Positions 9,045 to 18,358 of a stretch of 64,000 nucleotides of DNA are shown here, one piece after another. Every line of letters begins with the position of its first letter. Position 1 is the stretch's first letter. The DNA is taken from assembly GCA_963848675.1 (NCBI GenBank), contig CAWKEY010000027.1, positions 124,001 to 188,000 on the forward strand, given 5' to 3'. A program made the translations under genes and the position numbers. Below the pieces are notes generated by a model. It had not been told where the DNA came from. It saw only the letters and a program-made list of their open reading frames with translations, and searched no databases. The stretch comes from CAWKEY01 sp963848675 (lineage in GTDB: Bacteria; Pseudomonadota; Gammaproteobacteria; Methylococcales; Methylomonadaceae).

Positions 9045-10127
9045 TTATCTCAACTTCAATGTCGCCAGACCAATCAGCACCAGTATCACGGTGATGATCC
9101 AGAACCTGACAATGACCCGGGGTTCGGGCCAGCCCTTCAGCTCAAAATGATGATGTATAGGCGCCATCCGAAACACGCGCCTGCCGGTCATTTTGAATGA
9201 AGCCACCTGGATGATCACCGATACCGTTTCCATGACGAAAACTCCGCCCATGATTATCAGCACAACTTCCTGCCTGACCAGTACCGCCAGCACGCCTAAA
9301 GCGCCACCCAACGCCAGAGCCCCCACATCGCCCATAAACACCATGGCGGGATAGGTGTTGAACCATAAAAAGCCCAGTCCTGCGCCGATCAAGGCGGCGC
9401 AAAACACGATCAATTCCCCGGCATTCGGCAAATAGGGTATGGCCAGGTAATCCGAAAAAGCGACATGTCCTGACAAATACGCAAAAATTCCCAAACCGGC
9501 GGCTACCATTACCGTCGGCATAATCGCCAAGCCATCAAGGCCGTCGGTCAGGTTGACGGCATTGCTGGTTCCGACAATGACAAAATATGTCAACACCACA
9601 TATAGCCAGCCCATATCCAGCATGACGTTCTTGAAGAAGGGCACGATAAATTGGGTTTCTGCCGGCAGCACCGCCGTTTTGTATAGAAAAACGGCTACAG
9701 CCAAACCTATGGCTGATTGCCAGAAATATTTGGCTTTGGCAGACAGTCCATCACTATTGCGTTTAATCACTTTTCTATAATCATCGATAAACCCGATCAC
9801 GCCGTAAGCCATGGTGACCAGCATAATGACCCAGATATAACGATTGCCCAGATCCGACCAGAGCAGCGTACTGATGGCAATGGCTACCAGGATCAGGGTT
9901 CCGCCCATGGTTGGGGTGCCGGCTTTCTCATAATGAGTTTGCGGACCTAATTCACGAATACTTTGCCCAATCTTTTTTCGGCTTAATTTTCTAATCATGA
10001 CCGGCCCGATAATAAAAGAAATCACCAGTGCGGTTAATGCACCCAGAATGGCGCGAAATGTCAGGTAATGAAAAACCCTGAAGCCGCCATCGAAGGTCAT
10101 TAAATAATCTGCCAAGTAAAGTAACAT
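9045..10127 (-). CDS. mraY: Phospho-N-acetylmuramoyl-pentapeptide-transferase MraY
   Basis: Integral membrane enzyme that transfers phospho-MurNAc-pentapeptide onto undecaprenyl phosphate, making lipid I. The 360-residue length is typical. It shows ten hydrophobic helices, the Mg-binding FIDDYRKV near residue 115, NAVNLTDGLDGLAIMP near 187, and the nucleotide-site FRMAPIHHHFELKGWPE near 320. It sits 2 bases from both murF and murD. Confidence 0.97.
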   Translation of the reverse strand: MLLYLADYLMTFDGGFRVFHYLTFRAILGALTALVISFIIGPVMIRKLSRKKIGQSIRELGPQTHYEKAGTPTMGGTLILVAIAISTLLWSDLGNRYIWVIMLVTMAYGVIGFIDDYRKVIKRNSDGLSAKAKYFWQSAIGLAVAVFLYKTAVLPAETQFIVPFFKNVMLDMGWLYVVLTYFVIVGTSNAVNLTDGLDGLAIMPTVMVAAGLGIFAYLSGHVAFSDYLAIPYLPNAGELIVFCAALIGAGLGFLWFNTYPAMVFMGDVGALALGGALGVLAVLVRQEVVLIIMGGVFVMETVSVIIQVASFKMTGRRVFRMAPIHHHFELKGWPEPRVIVRFWIITVILVLIGLATLKLR

Positions 10128-10129
10128 TA

Positions 10130-11497
10130 TTAAATCCTGAAATTTTCAACCAGAGCCGCCGCTACATTTTCCATGCGCTGCGCTCTCGAGCCTTTGATCA
10201 AAATGGTTTCATTGCCTTTCAGCTCTTGCTTCAATACATCGATCAAGTCATTCTGCGCGTCAAAAAAACTGGCGCCTGCGCCGAAGCTGTCCACGGTATT
10301 ACGGGCATCTGCCCCTGTCGCTAGCAGCCTTACCACGCCGCTGGCTTTAATCAATTCGCCTATTTCGGCGTGTATTTTGGCGCTTTCTGGCCCCTGCTCA
10401 CCAAACTCGCCCAGCACGAGCCAAGGTTCCCCGGCGCAGCTGGCGAGCACATCCAGCCCCGCTTTCAGGGATGCGGCATTGGCGTTGTAGGTGTCGTCTA
10501 TGACAATATTGCCCAGACGGCTGACCAAAGGTTGCAGCCTGCCGGTGACCGGTTTTACGCTTTCCAGACCCTGTTTAATCTGTTCAAAACTGATGCCCAG
10601 CGCCAGACACGCAGCCGTTGCCGCCAAAGCATTTAGCACATTATGCTCACCGGCCAGCTTCAATTGCACCGGTATCGAGCCTGCTGCCGTCACCAGTTCA
10701 AACCCGGTGACAAATGCCTTATTACAAATGGCTGTCTCAATGGCCTTCGCCGTCACATCGGCGCCGGCATGCAAAGCAAACGTCAGGGTTTTTCTGGTGC
10801 CGGCCAGGTTTTTCCAGTAGTCAAAATATCGATCATCCCGATTGATAACGGCAATGCCATCCTGTTTGAGCGTCTCAATGATTTCGCCTTTTGCCCTGGC
10901 GATGCCGTCCAGACTACCGAAACCTTCAATATGCGCAGGCCCGACATTGGTAATAATCACCACGTCAGCCTCTGCAACAGCGCTGGTATAGGCAATTTCG
11001 CCCTGATGGTTTGCGCCCATCTCGATCACCGCATAGCGGTGCTGCTCATTCAGTCGCAACAAGGTCAACGGCACTCCAATGTCATTATTCAGATTGCCCT
11101 GGGTAAACAACACCGGCGCATTGACTGCCAGTATTGCCGCCACCATTTCCTTGACCGTGGTCTTGCCATTGCTGCCGGTCATGCCCACTACCTGGACGGC
11201 GGCTTTGTTGCGCCAGGCGCCGGCCAGTCCGGCGAGTGCCTGGCGGGTGTCTTTTACCACGACATGCGGGATGCTTACCGCCGTGCCTTCGTGCACGATG
11301 GCCGCGCCCGCACCGGCCTGCGCAGCCTGTTCAACAAATGCATGACCGTCAAAGTGCTGGCCTTTGATGGCAATATAAAGCTCGCCCGGCTTGATTGTCC
11401 GGGTATCAATGCTGAACGATGACACGGCCGCATCGCCACCCACTAGCGTGCCCTGCACACACTGGGCAATTTCACTCAACCTCAACATCATCTTCAT
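10130..11497 (-). CDS. murF: UDP-MurNAc-tripeptide--D-alanyl-D-alanine ligase MurF
   Basis: Last cytoplasmic Mur ligase, adding D-Ala-D-Ala to make the pentapeptide precursor. The 455-residue protein has FSIDTRTIKPGELYIAIKG near residue 28, the P-loop GMTGSNGKTTVKEM near 104, GANHQGEIAYTS near 160 and the C-terminal IDDTYNANAASLKAGL near 332. The start overlaps murE by 4 bases; an alternative Met three codons in cannot be excluded. Confidence 0.96.
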   Translation of the reverse strand: MKMMLRLSEIAQCVQGTLVGGDAAVSSFSIDTRTIKPGELYIAIKGQHFDGHAFVEQAAQAGAGAAIVHEGTAVSIPHVVVKDTRQALAGLAGAWRNKAAVQVVGMTGSNGKTTVKEMVAAILAVNAPVLFTQGNLNNDIGVPLTLLRLNEQHRYAVIEMGANHQGEIAYTSAVAEADVVIITNVGPAHIEGFGSLDGIARAKGEIIETLKQDGIAVINRDDRYFDYWKNLAGTRKTLTFALHAGADVTAKAIETAICNKAFVTGFELVTAAGSIPVQLKLAGEHNVLNALAATAACLALGISFEQIKQGLESVKPVTGRLQPLVSRLGNIVIDDTYNANAASLKAGLDVLASCAGEPWLVLGEFGEQGPESAKIHAEIGELIKASGVVRLLATGADARNTVDSFGAGASFFDAQNDLIDVLKQELKGNETILIKGSRAQRMENVAAALVENFRI

Positions 11498-12966
11498 GCG
11501 TGTTCTGCTCTCATTTTCAAAGCCTCAATCACAACCTGGCTGTCGCTGAATGGCAACTGCACGCCATTGATTTCCTGATATTGCTCATGGCCTTTACCAG
11601 CAATCACAATACAGTCCTTTTCATCCGCTCTTGCTATCACGCTGTGTATTGCCTGCTCTCTGTTTTCAATCACTTCAATTTTCCCCGAACGGCAACCCGC
11701 CAAAATGTCCTGCACGATGGTGGGGCCGTTTTCAAAACGCGGATTGTCATCCGTCACAACCACGTGCTCGGCCCAATGCTCGGCGATGCATCCCATTTGC
11801 GGCCGTTTACCGGCATCCCTGTTGCCGCCGCAGCCAAACACAACCCATAACGCCTGCCGGCAATGCCGTTTCAAACTGGACAATACCTTCTCCAGCGCAT
11901 CCGGTGTATGAGCATAATCGACAAAAACCATCGGCCCTGCTTTGCCTTCAAAGCGCTCCATGCGCCCTGTCACCGGCTTGACCTGGGCCAGCTTACCGGC
12001 GACCTCGGCCAGCGCAACACCCAGCGCCAGCATGACCGACAAAACTGCCAAACAGTTTTCAATATTAAAATCGCCAAACAGCGGCACTGTGATGCGCTGA
12101 CGCTCACCCTGCCAGCGCACGGTAAATTCAATGCCGTCAAGCTGATGCCGTATATCGTCTGCCAGGACACATTGCACTGACGCTGGCTGCCTACCCTGAA
12201 CACTAAAGCCCCACTGCACAACCGATGGGGGCGCTGCCGCTAAAATCTGCTCGCTGTAGGCATCGTCCAGATTCACCACCGCAAAAGCCAGGCCGGGTTT
12301 TTGCAACAAGCTCAACTTGGCCTGCACATATGCCTCCATGGAGCCGTGGTAATCCAGATGATCGCGGCTGATATTGGTAAACACCGCGCCTTTAAAATGC
12401 ACACCATTCACCCGGCCCTGCTCCAAACCGTGCGAGGAAACCTCCATCGCTACTGTTTTTTTGTTGTCTTTTAATAGCGCCGCCAGCATGGCCTGAACCG
12501 CCAAGGCATCGGGCGTCGTATTCAAGGTTTTACACAGCCGTCCCCATTCGCCCCAGCCTAGTGTTCCAATAATGCCGCAGTCATTGAGCATTTGGCCTAA
12601 AAACTGACTGCACGAAGTCTTGCCGTTGGTACCGGTAATGCCTATTACCTCCATGGCCGCAGAGGGATCACCATAAAAGCGCGCGGCAATCCCGCCAAGC
12701 TTCCAAACCAGATTTTCTATGGCAATGACAGGTATCTCCTTGACCTGCGCGGCCAACTGCCAGCCTTGTCCATCCGGATCGTAAACGATCGCACTCGCGC
12801 CTCTGGCGGCCGCCTGCTCAACATGCAGCAAGCCGTGCTGCCTGGCTCCGGCCAAAGCGATAAATACATGGCCGGAAACAACCGTCCGGCTATCCAGCGT
12901 CATGCCGGTTATCGCCACGTCCTTGTCGACTACCGCGAAACTCTCCAATAATTCTGCCAGTGTCAT
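11494..12966 (-). CDS. murE: UDP-MurNAc-L-Ala-D-Glu--2,6-diaminopimelate ligase MurE
   Basis: Mur ligase that adds the third residue of the stem peptide. The 490-residue sequence has the P-loop GITGTNGKTSCSQFLG near residue 108 and the substrate-choice motif DDNPRFE near 400; DNPR marks meso-diaminopimelate as substrate, the Gram-negative state. VFVDYAHTPDALEKVL lies near 340. It starts 10 bases downstream of ftsI and overlaps murF by 4 bases. Confidence 0.96.
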   Translation of the reverse strand: MTLAELLESFAVVDKDVAITGMTLDSRTVVSGHVFIALAGARQHGLLHVEQAAARGASAIVYDPDGQGWQLAAQVKEIPVIAIENLVWKLGGIAARFYGDPSAAMEVIGITGTNGKTSCSQFLGQMLNDCGIIGTLGWGEWGRLCKTLNTTPDALAVQAMLAALLKDNKKTVAMEVSSHGLEQGRVNGVHFKGAVFTNISRDHLDYHGSMEAYVQAKLSLLQKPGLAFAVVNLDDAYSEQILAAAPPSVVQWGFSVQGRQPASVQCVLADDIRHQLDGIEFTVRWQGERQRITVPLFGDFNIENCLAVLSVMLALGVALAEVAGKLAQVKPVTGRMERFEGKAGPMVFVDYAHTPDALEKVLSSLKRHCRQALWVVFGCGGNRDAGKRPQMGCIAEHWAEHVVVTDDNPRFENGPTIVQDILAGCRSGKIEVIENREQAIHSVIARADEKDCIVIAGKGHEQYQEINGVQLPFSDSQVVIEALKMRAEHA

Positions 12967-12976
12967 AAAAATTCTG

Positions 12977-14788
12977 TTACGGCGCTTTCTGGGTCAGCAG
13001 CACCGGCATGGTATCTTCCTGATCAGGCGTAATGCCGAGCACTCTTAAAGCACCGGCCATGACTTTGGAAAAAACCGGTGCCGACACCAATCCGCCGTAG
13101 TATTGCCCGGCGGAGGGCTCGTCCATCATGACCACGACCACCAATCGCGGATCACTGGCCGGAGCCATGCCGGCAAAAACTGCATAATAATTTTTTTCGC
13201 TATAGCCATGAGCGCCGGCTTTTTTTACTGTCCCGGTTTTTCCGGCAACCCGGTAACCATCAACTCTCGCTTCATAAGCCGTACCATCCTTCATGATGAC
13301 GGTTTCCAGCATTGCCCGGACACTTCTGGCTGTTTTAGCGCTAAACACCCGCTCCGCTTCATCGTCTTCGTCGCGCTTTATCAGGCTTACCGAATGCAAA
13401 ATACCGTCATCAGCTAACGCCGTGTAGGCTCTTGCCAGCTGTAATGTAGAAACATTCAAGCCATAGCCAAATGACAAAACAGCCTGATCAAAACTCTTCC
13501 ATTTATGGTAATCGAGCATGCTGCCGCCGGCTTCGCCAGGAAAACCGACCTCCGCAGTCCGGCCAAAACCAAGTTTTCTATAAACGCCTGAAAAATATTC
13601 GGGCGGCATCCGCAAGGCCATCTGGCTGACGGCGACGTTGCTCGATTTCTTCAGCACCTGCATTACGCTCAGTGCGCCGTAGTTATGCACATCTTTAACC
13701 ACATGCTTGCCAATCTGGAAAGTCCCGTTGGTTTGAAAAATCTCATTGGGCCGGACATACCTGCCATCCAGAGCCGCCGCCACGACAAAGGGTTTAACCG
13801 TTGACCCAGGCTCGAATAAATCCGTCATCGCCCGGTTCTTGTAAGCGCTTTCTTTTACACTCTTTCTTGTATTCGGATTGAAAGACGGCTGGTTCACCGC
13901 AGCCAGAATTTCTCCATTTTTTGCATCCAAAACCACTAATGACGCGGCTTTAGCCTGATGAGTATTGACGCCGAGCTGTAATTCCCGGTATGCCAGATAT
14001 TGGATGCGCTGATCAATACTCAAAGAAAGCGTTTTGCCATCAACCGGCTCCTTAATATTTTCAATATCATCAATGATACTGCGCTGGCCGTCCCTGATAA
14101 CCCGCTTACTCCCTGGTGTGCCTTTTAACAATTTCTCATAGCCTAACTCCAGCCCTTCCTGCCCAATATCATCAATATTGGTGAAGCCGACTAAATGCGC
14201 CGAAACTTCTCCGGCCGGATAAAAGCGCTTGAATTCGCGCTCGAAATATACCCCTGCCAGTTTTAAGGACTTCACCTGTTCGGCAATCCCCGGATTAATC
14301 ATGCGCGCCACATATGCAAACTGCCGATGGGGATCTTCACTAAACAGTTTGGCTACTTTCCCCTCTGGCAAGCCCAGCAGTTTTTCCATTTGCCTGATAT
14401 GGTCTTGCTCTTCGGCTTCATATTGCTTGTGCCATTCTGCCAATTCCGGATCAGACAGCTTGTGCTGTTTTTGCATTTTCTTGATCAGGTCTTGTTCGGC
14501 CAATTTATGTTCTCTTGGATTAACCCATACTGACTGGACAGGCGTACTAATGGCCAAGGGCTCGCCGTTCCGGTCTTTGATCATGCCTCTGTAGGCCGAA
14601 ACAGTGACATCATCGACCAGGCGCATATCGCCCTGTTCCTTCAGAAAGCGCTTGTTAAACACTTGCAAGTGCACTGCACGGCCGACCAGAACAACCATAC
14701 AGGAGAGCATAAAACCGGCGACAAACTTCCTTCTTCCGGAGAAATCGGATGTCGGCCTGTTTTTTTTTCTGTCATGAAAATCCAGCAT
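12977..14788 (-). CDS. ftsI: Peptidoglycan D,D-transpeptidase FtsI (PBP3)
   Basis: Septal class B penicillin-binding protein that cross-links new peptidoglycan. The 603-residue protein has one N-terminal membrane anchor (about residues 25-42), a PBP dimerisation domain, and a transpeptidase domain with all three active-site motifs: STVK in FEPGSTVKPF near 325, SSN in LKKSSNVAVS near 382, and KTG in VAGKTGTVKKAG near 520. It begins at the last base of ftsL and is followed by murE. Confidence 0.97.
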   Translation of the reverse strand: MLDFHDRKKNRPTSDFSGRRKFVAGFMLSCMVVLVGRAVHLQVFNKRFLKEQGDMRLVDDVTVSAYRGMIKDRNGEPLAISTPVQSVWVNPREHKLAEQDLIKKMQKQHKLSDPELAEWHKQYEAEEQDHIRQMEKLLGLPEGKVAKLFSEDPHRQFAYVARMINPGIAEQVKSLKLAGVYFEREFKRFYPAGEVSAHLVGFTNIDDIGQEGLELGYEKLLKGTPGSKRVIRDGQRSIIDDIENIKEPVDGKTLSLSIDQRIQYLAYRELQLGVNTHQAKAASLVVLDAKNGEILAAVNQPSFNPNTRKSVKESAYKNRAMTDLFEPGSTVKPFVVAAALDGRYVRPNEIFQTNGTFQIGKHVVKDVHNYGALSVMQVLKKSSNVAVSQMALRMPPEYFSGVYRKLGFGRTAEVGFPGEAGGSMLDYHKWKSFDQAVLSFGYGLNVSTLQLARAYTALADDGILHSVSLIKRDEDDEAERVFSAKTARSVRAMLETVIMKDGTAYEARVDGYRVAGKTGTVKKAGAHGYSEKNYYAVFAGMAPASDPRLVVVVMMDEPSAGQYYGGLVSAPVFSKVMAGALRVLGITPDQEDTMPVLLTQKAP

Positions 14789-15060
14789 TACGGTTTTATA
14801 TAAATGATTTTTTCCCGTAACGGCATGACCAGCTTCAATTGTTTTCGAGCCACTAATTCAACCCTGTTCTGTTCCGCCAAAGTCGTCAGCTCCAATTGCA
14901 GCTGCCCCCATTCCACTTCATATTGATCCAGCGCCCTTTCCTGCTGCTGAATTTCAATAAAAATCTGCCGCGAATAATATTTGCTATAAATAGCCGCCAG
15001 CGCCGACAGCAATAGCCCAATCGATAATACGCCTACCATCCAAAAACGACTCGTCGCCAC
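14788..15060 (-). CDS. ftsL: Cell division protein FtsL
   Basis: Small bitopic divisome protein that pairs with FtsB and activates FtsW/FtsI. The 90-residue product has one membrane helix (about residues 6-24, VGVLSIGLLLSALAAIYS) followed by a periplasmic coiled coil rich in E, Q and L. Family members are poorly conserved in sequence; length, topology and the position between rsmH and ftsI make the call. It begins directly after the rsmH stop. Confidence 0.93.
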   Translation of the reverse strand: MATSRFWMVGVLSIGLLLSALAAIYSKYYSRQIFIEIQQQERALDQYEVEWGQLQLELTTLAEQNRVELVARKQLKLVMPLREKIIYIKP

Positions 15061-15993
15061 TTAAACCCTCTCGGCCACTCGCATAATGGCGCTGCGCGCC
15101 CTTGGATTTTGTGCTATTTCCTGCTTACCCGCTTTCAAGGCCTTACCTATTTTCTTTAAACAACCTTTAGCAATATCCGCTTCCTTTATAGGCAGCTTGC
15201 CCGGATGGTATTTGGCCCCGGCCTCGTTTCTGATAAAGCGCTTTACGATTCTGTCTTCGAGTGAATGAAATGAAATAACCACCAATCGCCCGCCAGGTTT
15301 TAATACGCGGACAGACTGCCGCAAAACCTCATTTAATTCTTCCAGTTCTTTATTAATTTCAATGCGGATGGCTTGAAATGTCCGTGTTGCCGGATGTTTG
15401 TGCTTTTCGCGCACCGGCACGGCATCTTCAATCAATTGCGCTAATTGCCGGGTCGTTGTTATCGGCGTCTGCGTTCTAGTGTCAACAACAGCCCGCGCTA
15501 TGCGCCGTGCAAAGCGTTCCTCGCCATACTCAAACAAAACCTTGGCTAGCACCTGCTCATCGACATTGGCCAGCCATTGTTCAGCCGAAATGCCTGAGCT
15601 GCCATCCATGCGCATATCCAGCGGGCCGTCTCGTAAAAAACTGAAACCTCGTTCAGGATTATCCAACTGCGGCGACGATACGCCCAAATCCATCAGAACA
15701 CCGTCAATCTTGCCTGCCAACCCGGCTGCAACAAGAATGTTTTCAAGCTCGGAAAAGCAATTATGCACAAGTGTAAAACGCTGATCCTTGAGCATTGCTT
15801 GTGCATATCCGGAATGTACTGCATCGGCATCCCGGTCTAACGCCAGCAATCGCCCAGATTCATCCAACTCGTTCAAAATCCCTTGACTATGACCGCCGCG
15901 CCCGAAGGTGCAGTCCAGGTAAATACCGTCTTTTTTAATCGCCAACTGCTGCAGAGCTTCTGCAAACATTACGGGCAAATGCTCCACCAACAA
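15061..15993 (-). CDS. rsmH: 16S rRNA (cytosine(1402)-N(4))-methyltransferase RsmH
   Basis: SAM-dependent enzyme that methylates N4 of C1402 in the ribosomal P site. The 310-residue protein starts with HLPVMFAEALQQL, then the SAM-binding YLDCTFGRGGHSQGILNEL near residue 26, MDLGVSSPQLDNPERGFSF near 103, and the family-typical VISFHSLEDRIVKRFI near 240. It lies 10 bases after mraZ, in the standard dcw arrangement. Confidence 0.97.
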   Translation of the reverse strand: MLVEHLPVMFAEALQQLAIKKDGIYLDCTFGRGGHSQGILNELDESGRLLALDRDADAVHSGYAQAMLKDQRFTLVHNCFSELENILVAAGLAGKIDGVLMDLGVSSPQLDNPERGFSFLRDGPLDMRMDGSSGISAEQWLANVDEQVLAKVLFEYGEERFARRIARAVVDTRTQTPITTTRQLAQLIEDAVPVREKHKHPATRTFQAIRIEINKELEELNEVLRQSVRVLKPGGRLVVISFHSLEDRIVKRFIRNEAGAKYHPGKLPIKEADIAKGCLKKIGKALKAGKQEIAQNPRARSAIMRVAERV

Positions 15994-16003
15994 GTCTCCC
16001 GTA

Positions 16004-16471
16004 TTAAAAGGACAACGAACCTAGCTCTTCCAAGCCTTCATTATCATCGCCCTCAAGCCATTCATTTTCTTTTGCCGCCCAAGCGTCTTCATTCCAGATT
16101 TCAAACTTGTTCAGCTGTCCGACCAGGACAATTTTCTTGTCCATACTGGCATATTTCCTCAGCTTTTCGGGCAGTAGTAACCGGCCCTGTGCATCCATTT
16201 CGCATTCAGAGGCCTGACCGACAACAAAACGCCTGAGCTTACCAGCCATTTTATTTAAAGTGGGTAATTTGCTAATGGTTTGCTCAAGCTTTTCCCATTC
16301 AGGCAGTGGATAAAGCCACAAACAGCCGCTTTCTCCAACACAGCGTTCATCGACAGCCACAGTGACAACCATTTGACGCTCACAACAATCCTGTAATTCC
16401 TCCCGGTAGCGGGTTGGAATTGCAAGACGCCCCTTATCGTCTAAGTTGATCGAACTGATGCCACGAAACAA
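16004..16471 (-). CDS. mraZ: Transcriptional regulator MraZ
   Basis: DNA-binding repressor of its own dcw operon. The 155-residue protein contains the two SpoVT/AbrB-like swapped-hairpin repeats: LDDKGRLAIPTRYRE near residue 10 and MDAQGRLLLPEKLRKYA near 91. An acidic tail of about 15 residues follows the second repeat. It is the first gene of the cluster, and repeated TGG boxes that fit an MraZ operator lie directly upstream. Confidence 0.96.
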   Translation of the reverse strand: MFRGISSINLDDKGRLAIPTRYREELQDCCERQMVVTVAVDERCVGESGCLWLYPLPEWEKLEQTISKLPTLNKMAGKLRRFVVGQASECEMDAQGRLLLPEKLRKYASMDKKIVLVGQLNKFEIWNEDAWAAKENEWLEGDDNEGLEELGSLSF

Positions 16472-16487
16472 AATTTAACCCCGACTT

Positions 16488-16522
16488 CCAGAAAAAACCA
16501 TTTTTTTCCACTTTTCACCACT
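16488..16522 (-). promoter_or_regulatory. Candidate MraZ operator, four TGG boxes at 10-base spacing
   Basis: Read on the minus strand, AGTGG, AGTGG, AATGG and TCTGG occur with their TGG at exactly 10-base intervals (ending at 16518, 16508, 16498 and 16488). MraZ proteins are known to bind tandem GTGG/TGGG-type repeats with one-helical-turn spacing just upstream of mraZ. The array starts within ten bases of the predicted -10 box, where binding would block initiation. The repeat pattern is seen; MraZ binding is inferred. Confidence 0.6.
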
Positions 16523-16529
16523 AGAAATC

Positions 16530-16558
16530 ACTATAGATTTCAATCAGCCCTTAGTCAA
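16530..16558 (-). promoter_or_regulatory. Predicted sigma70 promoter of the dcw cluster
   Basis: On the minus strand a -35 box TTGACT (16558-16553) and a -10 box TATAGT (16535-16530) are separated by exactly 17 bases. The start of transcription would fall near 16523, giving a leader of about 50 bases to the mraZ ATG with the MraZ boxes inside it. Sequence match and position support this; it is not proven. Confidence 0.6.
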
Positions 16559-16841
16559 GACCGATTTCATTTAAAATCTTTCTTTTTTGACAATGACTTA
16601 CACCGGAATCAGAAAGCGGGTAAAACACTTAAAAATCAGACAAGCAAATATCATGCTTTATCATCAAGTTAATTAATCTTATTGAAGTAATGGCTTACAT
16701 AGAACCGCATTAGAAATATCAGAACTTTCTAATGCCCTGGGGAAACAAAAAAGGAGGGACTACCGCACAATTTACCTGACAAATTTTAAGCTATTTCAAA
16801 TGCTGTTGAACTCAACAGTTTTTGACGGGGATGTGGAAAAT

Positions 16842-17270
16842 AAAAGAGTCGGCCTATAAGCCGGGTTCTGTCGAGAGCAGTCATTCATCTAGGCTGCAAG
16901 TCACCCTGCAGCTCAAGCAATCTACCCAGGAACCACGCGGGCCACGCGTCTGTTCCTCTATTTGATCTTGCTCCGGGCGGGGTTTACCCTGCCACAGCTG
17001 TTACCAGCTGCGCGGTGCGCTCTTACCGCACCTTTTCACCCTTACCCAGCCCTAACCACCCTATAAAATCAACACGGCGACTGCTATAAATCGCTTTATA
17101 AGCATAACCGCAGTGAGGAAACAAGAATGCCGGACCGGGCGGTATATTTTCTGTGGCACTTTCCGTAGGCTCACGCCTCCCAGGTGTTACCTGGCACCCT
17201 GCCCAATGGAGCCCGGACTTTCCTCCATTCTATCTTGCGATAAAACAGCGACTGCTCAGCCGACTCTTTC
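16842..17270 (-). ncRNA. rnpB: RNase P RNA (class A)
   Basis: Catalytic RNA that matures tRNA 5-prime ends. On the minus strand the conserved core is plain: GAGGAAAGTCCGGGCTCC, GGGCAGGGTGCCAGGTAAC, GGTAAGGGTGAAAAGGTGCG, GTAAGAGCGCACCGC, and near the 3-prime end TAGATGAATGACTGCTC then ACAGAACCCGGCTTAT. The ends are set by the P1 helix: GAAAGAGTCGG at the 5-prime end pairs with CCGACTCTTTT at the 3-prime end. At about 429 bases it is longer than the 377-base E. coli RNA, mainly through an enlarged segment near 17030-17130 that corresponds to helix P12. It sits between rsmI and mraZ. Confidence 0.95.
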
Positions 17271-17318
17271 GAAGGGGAGTGTATCATACTTTATCAACTT
17301 GTGCTGCAGCACACAACA

Positions 17319-18191
17319 CTAGCTGTTTAACTCAGCGCCTTTTGCCTTATCGATGACCAGCGCCGCTTGATACAGGAGTTTTTTTCTAACTCCAGTAATA
17401 TCAACCGCCATGGCTACGGCCGTTTTAATGGAACACTCTCGCAATAACACGCCAAGTAATTTTTCGTGTTCCGCACTAATAATTTGCTCTTTCTTGTCGA
17501 CAGCCTCACCGTCAACCACCACCACAAACTCGCCCTTTCTCATGTTGCCGTCTTGCTCAACTAACGTCAGCGCCCTACCCAGGCAGGTTTTGACGATGGT
17601 TTCATGCAGCTTGGTCAGCTCCCTGGCAATGACAATTTGCCGATCCAGCGGAAAAACCTCCGCCATGTCCTTTAATGCATGCAGAATGCGGTGACTAGCC
17701 TCATAAAACACCCAGGTGCTCGGACACGTTAATTTTTCCCTAAAAAAGGTTTTCCGTGCCGAAGAGGTTCGCGGCAAAAAGCCTTCAAAGGAAAAGCGCG
17801 TAACCGGCAAGCCAGCGACGGACAGCGCCGAGATCAAGGCGCAAGCACCGGGCACAGGCGATACTTCAAGACCTGCATCCCTGGCCATGCGTACCAGAGG
17901 CATGCCGGGATCGCTGAGAAGCGGCGTTCCGGCATCGGAAACCAGCGCTATCGACAGCCCCTCCTTGAGCTTTTCCAGCAGCACTACCGAAGCCTTGTCT
18001 TCATTATATTGATGCAAAGAAACCACTTTATTATTAATGCCATAATGCTGGAGCAACATCCGCACATGCCGGGTATCTTCTGCGGCGATCAAATCCACCT
18101 GCTTTAAGATTTCAACCGCTCTAAAGCTCATATCCGCTAAATTACCTATCGGCGTGGCAACAACGTATAATTTGCCGCATTCACTTGCCAT
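17319..18191 (-). CDS. rsmI: 16S rRNA (cytidine(1402)-2'-O)-methyltransferase RsmI
   Basis: Methylates the ribose of C1402, the same nucleotide whose base is modified by RsmH. The 290-residue tetrapyrrole-methylase fold protein has LYVVATPIGNLADMSFRA at the N-terminus, AAEDTRHVRMLLQHYGI near 35, SDAGTPLLSDPGMPLVR near 84 and PGACALISALSVAGLP near 114. It ends about 50 bases before rnpB and is divergent from yraN. In many gammaproteobacteria lpoA (yraM) lies between rsmI and yraN; none is found here. Confidence 0.96.
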   Translation of the reverse strand: MASECGKLYVVATPIGNLADMSFRAVEILKQVDLIAAEDTRHVRMLLQHYGINNKVVSLHQYNEDKASVVLLEKLKEGLSIALVSDAGTPLLSDPGMPLVRMARDAGLEVSPVPGACALISALSVAGLPVTRFSFEGFLPRTSSARKTFFREKLTCPSTWVFYEASHRILHALKDMAEVFPLDRQIVIARELTKLHETIVKTCLGRALTLVEQDGNMRKGEFVVVVDGEAVDKKEQIISAEHEKLLGVLLRECSIKTAVAMAVDITGVRKKLLYQAALVIDKAKGAELNS

Positions 18192-18358
18192 TCATTACTC
18201 TCGTTTGAAAACTTCAAAATTTAAAATGCGGCCCAGTTGTAAGCCGTCATTCATGTACGCTTTGCCGCAGCCAGCGATGAACTGCCGCGCGAAACTGTAT
18301 TCATTATACCAGCAAGCACTCCCAACCCTGCTTGCATCAAGCATTACAGACATTAGCC

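Noticed and set aside
10643..11422. 259-codon open frame on the plus strand
   Set aside because: Antisense to murF, which is unmistakable; the frame is open only because of the GC-biased codon pattern.
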